A stretch of 64,000 bases of DNA, taken from NCBI RefSeq assembly GCF_004000255.1, contig NZ_RCIQ01000012.1, forward strand, positions 1 through 64,000. The letters run 5' to 3'. The stretch's first letter is position 1. The number at the start of each line of letters is the position of its first letter. The notes under the pieces are model-generated. The model saw only the letters and a list, made by a program, of their open reading frames with translations, did no database searches and was not told where the DNA came from. Shown piece after piece: positions 45,755-52,839 of this stretch. The position numbers and the translations under genes were made by a program. The stretch is from Nioella ostreopsis. Its GTDB lineage: Bacteria; Pseudomonadota; Alphaproteobacteria; Rhodobacterales; Rhodobacteraceae.

Positions 45755-46899
45755 CGCTTTTCCTGATCTTCGCGGCCATGGCGGCCGTTGCGATCCTGTT
45801 CGTGCTGCTGACGCTGCGCCAGGGTGGTGAGAACGGAGGCGATCGCGACGCAGGCGCGGTTGCCGTTCTGCGCGACCAACTGGCGGAGATCGAGCGGGAC
45901 GAAGCGCGCGGGCTGATCAACAGTGCCGAAGCCCGCGACGCCGGGATCGAGGTCAAGCGGCGTCTGCTGAGCTATTCGGGCGCGCAGACCCACACTGCCG
46001 CGTCCCCTCTGCGCGGTGCCTGGGTTCTGGTTCCTGTCCTCGCGGTCGTCCTGACCAGCGGCGTCGGGCTCTACGTCGTCCTGGGTCAACCCGACGTGCC
46101 AAGCGCGCCCTTCGCCGAGCGTGGGGCGGAACAGGCGGCAGCAAGTGAACTAGCAGGCCTTGCCGCCGAACTGCGCGACCGCCTGGAGGCCGAACCTGAT
46201 GGTGGTTCGCATGAGGGCTGGATATTGCTTGGCCAGACCTTCATGCGGATGGACGATTATTCCGCCGCGGTCGACGCGTTTATCGTTGCCTCCGAGCGTC
46301 CCGAAGCCTCCTCGGCCACGTTCTCGCAGCTGGCCGAGGCGATGATTGCCAATGAGGACGGGATTGTGACACCACCCGCCGGGGCAGCGATTGACCGGGC
46401 GGTTGAAATGGATCCGCTCAATCCGGCAGCGGTCTACTACCAGGCCATCGCACTTGAACAATCCGGCAGCAGCGCAATGGCCTATGATGCCCTGGCGAAC
46501 CGGATTGCGGTCGAGACCGAGATCGCCCCATGGATGGAGATCTTTATCGCCCGCCTGAACCGGATCGGAGAGCGCATTGGGCGGGCGCCGGTCGGCCCGA
46601 TGATGCTGATGGCCGGAACCGACACGCCCGGCCCAAGTGCGGCTGACATGGAGGCCGCGGCGGAATTGAGCGCCGAGGACCGCGCCGCGATGGTGCAATC
46701 CATGGTCGCGCGCCTTGCCGCCCGGCTGGAGGAGGAGTCGGACGACCTGGAGGGCTGGTTGCGGCTGGCCAATGCGTACCGGGTTCTGGGCGAGCTCGAT
46801 GCCGCGCGCGACGCTCTTGCCCGCGCCGAGCCGCTGCTTCCTGAAACCGGTCCTGCGCGGCAAAGCTTCGAGGAGCTTTCAGGCGATCTTGCAGACTGA
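45751..46899 (+). CDS. ccmI: CcmI, cytochrome c biogenesis chaperone
   Basis: A 382-residue protein with two N-terminal membrane helices flanking a short loop (residues 1-20 and about 90-110), followed by a periplasmic tetratricopeptide-like helical domain (SHEGWILLGQTFMRMDDY, LNPAAVYYQAIALEQ, LEGWLRLANAYRVLG repeats). CcmI brings apocytochrome c to CcmF-CcmH. It is the last gene of the operon, convergent with the DsbD-type gene 21 bases away. Confidence 0.92.
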   Translation: MTLFLIFAAMAAVAILFVLLTLRQGGENGGDRDAGAVAVLRDQLAEIERDEARGLINSAEARDAGIEVKRRLLSYSGAQTHTAASPLRGAWVLVPVLAVVLTSGVGLYVVLGQPDVPSAPFAERGAEQAAASELAGLAAELRDRLEAEPDGGSHEGWILLGQTFMRMDDYSAAVDAFIVASERPEASSATFSQLAEAMIANEDGIVTPPAGAAIDRAVEMDPLNPAAVYYQAIALEQSGSSAMAYDALANRIAVETEIAPWMEIFIARLNRIGERIGRAPVGPMMLMAGTDTPGPSAADMEAAAELSAEDRAAMVQSMVARLAARLEEESDDLEGWLRLANAYRVLGELDAARDALARAEPLLPETGPARQSFEELSGDLAD

Positions 46900-46920
46900 C
46901 CTGACCGCCAGCGGCGGGGC

Positions 46921-49035
46921 TCAGTCAGCGGCGGCCACCGCGCTGGTCGCCGCTTCGCGCAGTGCCTCCATGACCACCTCGGCATTCAGGAGCTCCGGCA
47001 GCACGATCCCTTCCGGGGCACCGGGGCCATAAACCGCGTTGAACGGAATCCCGTAGCGGTCGAAGGCGGCAAGATAGCGCGAGATATCCTCATCGGGTCG
47101 CGTCCAGTCGGCGCGCATGGCGATCACACCTTCCGCTGCCAGGGCTTCCGCCACCGGGTCGCGGTCAAGGACCAGAACCTTGTTGGCCTGGCAGGTCAGG
47201 CACCAATCTGCGGTCACATCGACGAACACGGTTTCTCCGCGCGAGACATGGCGGGCAATCGCGGCCCGGTCGAAGTTGATCCATTCGGTGCCCGCCTCCC
47301 GGACCGCCCCGTCCTGATCCGCGAACTGGCCCGCCGCGTAGATCGGGGCCACAGCCAACACTGCGACGCCGGCCCATCTTGCAACCGGCGGCACGCGCTT
47401 CACGGTCAGCAGACCGATCAGGGCGATTACCAGCCCGACGGTCACCGACACCGAAACCGGTCCGGCCACGCCCGACAGGACCCAGACCAGCCAGGCCGCG
47501 GTCAGGAGCAGCAAGAGACCCAGAACCACCTTCAGCACGATCATCCACCGCCCCGGCTTCGGCGCTATCAGCGCCAGGCGTGGATAGGCGGCGACCGCGA
47601 AATAGGGCGTGGCAAGGCCAAGCCCGAGCCCGGTGAACACGACGCCGATATCGACGATACCGCCGGTCAAGGCAAAGGCGATGGCGGTGCCCAGGAAGGG
47701 CGCGGAACACGGCGTGGCCAGCATGGCGGCAAAGGCCCCGGTGGCGAAATCCCCGCCATAACCGCGCCGCGCGCCGCTGCCGGCCAGGCGGGTCTGCATC
47801 CGCGACGGCAAGGAAATTTCGAACAGCCCCAGCATGTTCGCGGCAAAGATGGACAGGATGACGACCATCAGGGCCAGGAATCCGGGGTTCTGGAACTGCA
47901 ATCCCCACCCCACCGTGACGCCGACCTGACGCAAGCCGAACGTCGCAGCGGCCAGCACCCACATGAACGCCATCACCCCGACGGCCGAGGCCAGAAACCT
48001 CGCGCGGATTTCCCCGCTGGTCTTGTCCCTGCCGGTGATCACCGATGCCAACTTGATCGACAGCACCGGAAGAACGCAGGGCATCACATTCAGGATGAGC
48101 CCGCCCAGAAAGGCGATCAGCCCGATCCAGACCAAGGCGGATATCGGCCTTCGCTCAACCTGGAGTGCAAACGGGGCCGGTGGGGAAGCGTCCAGAGCGC
48201 GCGCCTCGACTGTGCGTGCCAGGTCGCCATCGGTAAGCGTGATCACGGGCGCTGGCGCGTCCGGGTCCAGCGACAAGATCGGAAACTGCGCCCACAGCGC
48301 ACGCCCGTTATCCGCAAGCCGGATATCGGGTTCGCCGAACGCCGTGAAACTGCCTATTTCGGGAAACACGTCCGGTGCCTCGAAGGAATGGCTTCCTTGT
48401 GCCGTGACGGTCAGCGTCCGGTCGTCCTCGTTCACGAAGGCGGCAACGTCCGAGATCGCGTCGGTCGGGCCAACGAGCGGCACCCTTGCGGCAAAGGTCG
48501 CGATCCGCGCCGCCGAGGCCCGGTCGATCGCGTCCTGCGTTCCGGCCCCCCCTGCGGGCAGATCGACCGCGAAGGTGAAGCTCGACGGCACGCAGACGTC
48601 CGAACAGACTAGGATACTGGCCTCGACCCGCAGGCTGACGGCCTCTCCCGGTCGCTCCAGATGGATGCGGACGGGCAGGACGAGCTCTCCCGAATAGCCG
48701 AAATTCTGAATGCCGAAGGCGGTAAAACGCTCCGGTGCAGGCCACAGGATCTCGACCTCGGCCACATTGTCCGATCCGGTGAAATCCAGCTCGGGCGGCA
48801 AGCCCACTTCACCCGGGCTGCGCCAATAGGTCTTCCAGCCCTGCGACAACGACAGGTCGAGACCGGCAGAGACCGAGCTTGCACCCGGCGCGATCCGGTT
48901 CTCCGCCGTTACCAGCCTGATCTCGACGGCGGGGCTGCTCACGACATCGGACGTCGCCGACATGGCGGGCAGCGACAGTGAAAAGAGCAGAGCGACCAGC
49001 GCGATTACCCACCGGAAGGAGGACATTCTGCCCAT
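46921..49035 (-). CDS. DsbD/ScsB-type transmembrane thiol-disulfide reductase
   Basis: A 704-residue protein with three parts: a signal peptide and an N-terminal periplasmic DsbD-alpha-like domain (with CSDVCVPSS), an eight-helix core (LNVMPCVLPVLSIKL and ATPCSAPFLGTAIAF cysteines) and a C-terminal thioredoxin domain with WCLTC (C612, C615). Such proteins pass electrons from the cytosol to periplasmic partners; ScsB is tied to copper tolerance. The DsbA-like protein at 54721 is a likely partner. The ATG at 49035 has an AAAGGGA site. Confidence 0.92.
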   Translation of the reverse strand: MGRMSSFRWVIALVALLFSLSLPAMSATSDVVSSPAVEIRLVTAENRIAPGASSVSAGLDLSLSQGWKTYWRSPGEVGLPPELDFTGSDNVAEVEILWPAPERFTAFGIQNFGYSGELVLPVRIHLERPGEAVSLRVEASILVCSDVCVPSSFTFAVDLPAGGAGTQDAIDRASAARIATFAARVPLVGPTDAISDVAAFVNEDDRTLTVTAQGSHSFEAPDVFPEIGSFTAFGEPDIRLADNGRALWAQFPILSLDPDAPAPVITLTDGDLARTVEARALDASPPAPFALQVERRPISALVWIGLIAFLGGLILNVMPCVLPVLSIKLASVITGRDKTSGEIRARFLASAVGVMAFMWVLAAATFGLRQVGVTVGWGLQFQNPGFLALMVVILSIFAANMLGLFEISLPSRMQTRLAGSGARRGYGGDFATGAFAAMLATPCSAPFLGTAIAFALTGGIVDIGVVFTGLGLGLATPYFAVAAYPRLALIAPKPGRWMIVLKVVLGLLLLLTAAWLVWVLSGVAGPVSVSVTVGLVIALIGLLTVKRVPPVARWAGVAVLAVAPIYAAGQFADQDGAVREAGTEWINFDRAAIARHVSRGETVFVDVTADWCLTCQANKVLVLDRDPVAEALAAEGVIAMRADWTRPDEDISRYLAAFDRYGIPFNAVYGPGAPEGIVLPELLNAEVVMEALREAATSAVAAAD

Positions 49036-49064
49036 CGGATTCCCTTTCTTGATCCTATCCGCGG

Positions 49065-49286
49065 CTAGCGAACGACAAAGCCCGTGCGGTTGCCGTCGCA
49101 TTCTACCCGGTAGACGCCTTCACCCAGGTTTTCAACGGCTCGGCAGTTGGCCCCGACACCCGGTGCGGCCAATCCGACATCGTCCATCGTCAGCGCCGGA
49201 TCATTGCATTGCTGGAACGCGACGCCGCAGCCGCCCAGTCCAAGCAGAAGGCCGAACAAAACGATCTTGCGCCAATGAGGCCGCAT
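49065..49286 (-). CDS. Small lipoprotein, unknown function
   Basis: A 73-residue protein with a basic start (MRPHWRK), a hydrophobic stretch and a lipobox LGGC (cysteine about residue 20). The mature ~53 residues hold two or three further cysteines (QQCND, ANCRAV, VECDG), likely disulfide-linked. The ATG at 49286 lies two bases after the preceding stop. It could be a client of the accessory Lgt of the island. Confidence 0.7.
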   Translation of the reverse strand: MRPHWRKIVLFGLLLGLGGCGVAFQQCNDPALTMDDVGLAAPGVGANCRAVENLGEGVYRVECDGNRTGFVVR

Positions 49287-49288
49287 GC

Positions 49289-49588
49289 TCAACGGGTTTG
49301 TGCAACGGTTCCGGGGCGCGCGATGGTCACGGTGTCCTGCTGCGGGTCAGCCTCGGTTTCCGGTGATCCCTCCCCGTGACAGGATCGGCCCATCATGCGG
49401 TGCATGACCACATGCATTCCCAGGCACGCTGCAAGCGGTAGAAACAGGCCAATATTGCCCAGAACCGCGTCAACTCCTCCGGTCAGCAAGACAGCCGCGA
49501 TGGGGGCGACCATAATCAGGCAGCATGCAACCATCCCGAACTTGGCGAACTGATTGCCGACCTGGCTTTGAATTGACGAATTGCGCAC
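49289..49588 (-). CDS. DUF2933-like small membrane protein
   Basis: A ~99-residue protein with two membrane helices (VACCLIMVAPIAAVLL and LGNIGLFLPLAACLGMHVV) and a His/Met tail (MHRMMGRSCHGE), a distant relative of the DUF2933 protein at 25785. GTG at 49588 is the best start; GTG at 49597 is possible. It is the first gene behind a CueR-type promoter and is followed by the lipoprotein and the DsbD-type gene. Confidence 0.65.
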   Translation of the reverse strand: MRNSSIQSQVGNQFAKFGMVACCLIMVAPIAAVLLTGGVDAVLGNIGLFLPLAACLGMHVVMHRMMGRSCHGEGSPETEADPQQDTVTIARPGTVAQTR

Positions 49589-49623
49589 CTGACTCACCTT
49601 CGTTGCTGTTTTCTGTTGCGTTC

Positions 49624-49654
49624 CATTGAGTTGGTTCCAGCGCGGGAAGGTCAA
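49624..49654 (-). promoter_or_regulatory. CueR-type promoter, leftward, of the DsbD-type operon
   Basis: Minus-strand -35 TTGACC (49649-49654), a 19-bp spacer starting TTCCCGCGCTGGAA and a poor -10 TCAATG (49624-49629). Confidence 0.7.
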
Positions 49655-49655
49655 T

Positions 49656-49672
49656 GTTACATAGCGATACAA
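49656..49672 (+). promoter_or_regulatory. 17-bp response-regulator box, copy B
   Basis: GTTACATAGCGATACAA, placed between the two divergent CueR-type promoters at 49624 and 49702. It could serve either or both operons. Confidence 0.65.
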
Positions 49673-49701
49673 TAATCACGAATTTGTAAGCCGCATTTGG
49701 A

Positions 49702-49732
49702 TTGACCTTCCCGCACTGGAAGGCTCGAAAAG
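49702..49732 (+). promoter_or_regulatory. CueR-type promoter, rightward, of the oxidase operon
   Basis: -35 TTGACC (49702-49707), a 19-bp spacer with CTTCC-N7-GGAAG symmetry (TTCCCGCACTGGAAGG) and a poor -10 (GAAAAG, 49727-49732), 25 bases before the first gene of the operon. Confidence 0.72.
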
Positions 49733-49756
49733 AAACCTGTTGCGCCTTCAAGAGCA

Positions 49757-50359
49757 GTGGCAGGTATGAGCAAGAACAAGACACAGACCCTCACGCGACG
49801 TCGGTTGCTGACGGCGGCGGCGGTTGGAGTGTCCGCGTTGGCAGCCCCGGCTGTTCTTCGCGCCTCCGGCGACGATCCTGCGTCAGCTGCCGGAACGCGG
49901 CGCAACATATCATCATTCGCAGTGCATGACTGGCGCGATCATTTCGACGCCCTGGGGCTTGGGGCCATCCTGTCCGACACCAATAGGCGGACCCTTCAGC
50001 ACTGGACGGCAGATGGCGAGATGCGGATCTATCCCACATCCGTCCCCGCGACGGATGAATTGACTCGCAGGGGATATACCGAAGTGGTGGAGAAGCGCGA
50101 GAACCCCGGTTGGGCTCCCACACCGACGATGCGCGAGCGCAACCCTGAATGGCCAGCCTATGTGCCCGGCGGCGACCCGACCAATCCGCTCGGAACGCGG
50201 GCGCTGTATCTCAGTTGGCAATACTACAGAATTCACGGAACCCAGGACACGCGCAAGATCGGGCGCCGATCCTCAAATGGGTGCATCGGTCTGTTCAACG
50301 AACAGATTGAAGAGGTTTATGACCGCACCCCGCTCGGAACCCAGGTTCGGTTGATCTGA
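49757..50359 (+). CDS. L,D-transpeptidase (YkuD domain), Tat-exported
   Basis: A ~200-residue protein with a twin-arginine signal (TRRRLLTAAAVGVSALAAP) and a YkuD catalytic domain with IHGTQD and SSNGCIGL (Cys about residue 176). Such enzymes cross-link peptidoglycan 3-3 or attach proteins to it, with the cysteine as nucleophile, and L,D-transpeptidases can be inhibited by copper. GTG at 49757 or ATG at 49766 could start it. It is the first gene behind the rightward CueR-type promoter. Confidence 0.86.
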   Translation: MAGMSKNKTQTLTRRRLLTAAAVGVSALAAPAVLRASGDDPASAAGTRRNISSFAVHDWRDHFDALGLGAILSDTNRRTLQHWTADGEMRIYPTSVPATDELTRRGYTEVVEKRENPGWAPTPTMRERNPEWPAYVPGGDPTNPLGTRALYLSWQYYRIHGTQDTRKIGRRSSNGCIGLFNEQIEEVYDRTPLGTQVRLI

Positions 50360-50397
50360 CTTCTTCGCCACCGGATCTACAAGGAAAGTAAATCTAA

Positions 50398-50856
50398 ATG
50401 TCAAAAGCAGGTATCGGCGTCACAGCTTTTTTTCTCATCGGTCTTGGATTGGCTGTCGCCAATTTCCTCACGAGGGAAGAGACCACGCCGACGCATTCCA
50501 TGGAGCCACCGGACCTTTCCGAAGTGGAGGAGGGCGGGCCCATCGTCGAGGTTTCCCTGCCTGCCGCAATGTCCGCCGAGGCGCAGATCGGGCAGCGCGT
50601 CTTCGAGGCCGCCTGCGCCGACTGCCACGGTACGAATGCCACAGGACAGAATGGCGTCGCACCACCACTTGTGCATATCACCTATGAACCCAACCACCAT
50701 TCCGACCAGGCATTCCTGATGGCCGTGCGCAACGGCGTGCGTTCGCATCACTGGAATTTCGGCAACATGCCAAGCATTGACGGATTAACCAATGGCGATG
50801 TCCGGTCCATAATCCAATATATCCGTGAGTTGCAGCGCGAGAACGGGATTTCCTGA
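50398..50856 (+). CDS. c-type cytochrome, paralogue of the one at 24623
   Basis: A 152-residue monohaem cytochrome with an N-terminal membrane anchor (residues 4-22), the haem site CADCH (about residues 76-80) and the shared HHSDQAF..GVRSHHWNFGNMP block. The C-terminal YIRELQRENGIS helix is typical of class I cytochromes. It is probably anchored on the periplasmic face. The ATGA-type junction (TGATG) couples it to the next gene. Confidence 0.88.
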   Translation: MSKAGIGVTAFFLIGLGLAVANFLTREETTPTHSMEPPDLSEVEEGGPIVEVSLPAAMSAEAQIGQRVFEAACADCHGTNATGQNGVAPPLVHITYEPNHHSDQAFLMAVRNGVRSHHWNFGNMPSIDGLTNGDVRSIIQYIRELQRENGIS

Positions 50857-51233
50857 TGCGCCTCTGTTTCGGGATATCCGATCCGATCCGTTTGATTGCC
50901 CTGGTTTGCGTCTTGGCGCTCGGCATCGCGGCAAAGGTGTTTCCTGATGCGGGAGATTTTGCCGGAAACCAGACCGGTGCTCCGGTCGAGACGCTGGACA
51001 CCCGTTCGCACGGCGCTCTTGATCACGCGCAATCGGGGCCGGATCATCCGGAGATCGGGGGGCATTGTCATCCGGGGCTGGACTGTTCTCTGACGGCTGT
51101 GATGTCCGACCATGAAAGAGCATCCTTTTGGCGGCAATTGATTCACCTTTCCGTCATCAATCCTGGTCACCACCTGACATCCTTCATCCAGGTCGATGAT
51201 CCGCCGCCCCCACGAGGGTCGGTCTTAATGTAA
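50856..51233 (+). CDS. Small His/Cys-containing protein, unknown function
   Basis: A 125-residue protein with one N-terminal hydrophobic helix, then a His-rich patch with GGHCHPGLDCSLTAVM and a Pro-rich end (DDPPPPRGS). The His/Cys pattern suggests metal binding, and the shape recalls small copper-locus proteins of the DUF2946/CopL kind, but I cannot assign it. The TGATG overlap couples its translation to the cytochrome before it. Confidence 0.6.
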   Translation: MRLCFGISDPIRLIALVCVLALGIAAKVFPDAGDFAGNQTGAPVETLDTRSHGALDHAQSGPDHPEIGGHCHPGLDCSLTAVMSDHERASFWRQLIHLSVINPGHHLTSFIQVDDPPPPRGSVLM

Positions 51234-51263
51234 CCCCGAACATTCAAGACCGAGGAAAAAGAT

Positions 51264-51863
51264 ATGAAAAAGACACTTGTGACCCTGACAGCCGGCAGCC
51301 TGCTTGCCGCGAGCATTGCAGCTTCGCATGAGGGTGCCACCGGCATCGTGCGCGAACGCATGGATGGCATGGTGGCGATGCGCGATGCGGTGCGCGATCT
51401 GACGCCCATGATGCAGGGTCAGGTCGAATATGACCGCGACGCCGTCATCGATACGGCGGCAATAATCGAACGCCATGCGGGCGAGACCATGACAGCGCTG
51501 TTTCCCGAAGGCAGCGACGACGACGCCTCCTATGCACGGGCCGAAATCTGGCAGGACTGGGCGACCTTCGAGGCGATGGCAATGCGGCTGGAACTTGTTG
51601 CCGGCGCGCTGGCCGAGGCCGCCGATAATCCGCCGGGATCAGCCATGCCCGGACAGATGGACAATTCCACCATGATGGGCGGCAACGCCTCGATGATGGG
51701 CGGTGGCTCTTCTACTATGATGGGTGGCGGATCCGCCATGATGGGCGGCAGTGTCGCCCCTGACCCCGCAATGCTGGCGCAGATGCCAGTGGATCGGGTT
51801 TTCGCGGTTGCCGCTCAGGCCTGTTCGGCCTGTCACACCCAATTCCGCACCGAGCGAGATTGA
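51264..51863 (+). CDS. Cytochrome c'-type (class II) protein with Met/Gly insert
   Basis: A 199-residue secreted protein with a signal peptide (residues 1-20). Four predicted helices end in a C-terminal haem site CSACH (C187, C190, H191), as in cytochrome c'/c-556. Between helices 3 and 4 lies an insert with repeated MMGG(G) units (about residues 125-155), not part of the family. Met-rich inserts can hold Cu(I). The gene precedes the dihaem cytochrome by three bases. Confidence 0.82.
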   Translation: MKKTLVTLTAGSLLAASIAASHEGATGIVRERMDGMVAMRDAVRDLTPMMQGQVEYDRDAVIDTAAIIERHAGETMTALFPEGSDDDASYARAEIWQDWATFEAMAMRLELVAGALAEAADNPPGSAMPGQMDNSTMMGGNASMMGGGSSTMMGGGSAMMGGSVAPDPAMLAQMPVDRVFAVAAQACSACHTQFRTERD

Positions 51864-51866
51864 CGG

Positions 51867-52772
51867 ATGCGGAAGTGGAAACTTGCAGGCCTTCTTTCCG
51901 GCGCGGCTGTGGTTACATCCGGTGCCGCCATCCTCTGGCCTATCGGAACTCCGCCCGATCCAATCGAGCTTGCCGGTGATGTCGGTCGCGGGGCCTATCT
52001 GGCCCGTGCCAGCGGCTGCATCGCCTGTCACACCAATGTCGCGGCGGGCGGCGCACCGCTTGCGGGCGGCGTGGAACTGGAGACGCCGTTCGGCACCTTC
52101 TATTCCCCGAACCTCACCACCGATCCAGTGCAGGGCATCGGAGACTGGACTATCGATGACTTCGCCATGGCTGTTCGACAGGGCATCAGCCCGGAGGGAG
52201 AGCCCTATTACCCAACCTTCACCTATCCGTTCTACGCAAATTTCACGGATCAGGATATTGCGGATCTCTGGGCGGCGTTTCAGACAGTTCCGGCGGTCGC
52301 CGAGGCGGTACCTGCCCACGATGTCGGGTTTCCCTTCAACATGAGGTGGAGCCTGAAACTTTGGCGAGCTGCCTTCCTCACCGACCCGGAGACGGAGCCA
52401 ATGGAAGGGCGAAGCGATGTCTGGAACCGGGGCCGGGAACTGGCCCGTGGTGCGGCCCATTGCGGCGCTTGTCATACTGGTCGTAACATCGCCGGTGCGC
52501 GGATTGCTTCATCGTTCTTTGCGGGCAATGATGCGTTGCCCGGCGGCGATCATGCGCCGTCGATCCGACTGGAGCACTTGATCGACCAGGGGTGGACGGT
52601 GGAGTCACTTATCTATGCGCTCGAGACCGGAATCACGCCGACCGGGGACGTCTTCGGCGGCGGTATGGGGGAGGTCGTGCAGTACGGCACCAGTTTCATG
52701 ACACCGGAAGACCGGTTGGCGATTGCCACCTATCTCATGGATCCTGAGGATGATGCCTGGGGCCGGGAATGA
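51867..52772 (+). CDS. Dihaem c-type cytochrome
   Basis: A 301-residue cytochrome with an N-terminal signal-anchor and two haem sites, CIACH (residues 51-55) and CGACH (about 198-202). A TPFGTFYSPNLTTDP block is typical of the electron-transfer subunits of alcohol/aldehyde dehydrogenases and related dehydrogenases. Here it sits with a multicopper oxidase, not with a dehydrogenase, so it may take electrons from copper or thiol oxidation. An RNA-type hairpin follows the gene. Confidence 0.86.
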   Translation: MRKWKLAGLLSGAAVVTSGAAILWPIGTPPDPIELAGDVGRGAYLARASGCIACHTNVAAGGAPLAGGVELETPFGTFYSPNLTTDPVQGIGDWTIDDFAMAVRQGISPEGEPYYPTFTYPFYANFTDQDIADLWAAFQTVPAVAEAVPAHDVGFPFNMRWSLKLWRAAFLTDPETEPMEGRSDVWNRGRELARGAAHCGACHTGRNIAGARIASSFFAGNDALPGGDHAPSIRLEHLIDQGWTVESLIYALETGITPTGDVFGGGMGEVVQYGTSFMTPEDRLAIATYLMDPEDDAWGRE

Positions 52773-52781
52773 AGGACTGAC

Positions 52782-52812
52782 TTTCCCGGGCAGCGGATAA
52801 CTGCCCGGGAAA
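52782..52812 (+). terminator. Perfect 12-bp hairpin before the oxidase gene
   Basis: TTTCCCGGGCAG (52782-52793), loop CGGATAA, CTGCCCGGGAAA (52801-52812). The stem is perfect but no T-run follows. It could be a partial terminator, or a processing or stability element that sets oxidase versus cytochrome levels. Confidence 0.55.
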
Positions 52813-52839
52813 ATCGCGTATTGAAGGATAGAGACAATC

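Noticed and set aside
47248-48612. Plus-strand open frame of 454 residues
   Set aside because: Antisense to the DsbD-type gene, with no recognisable domains.
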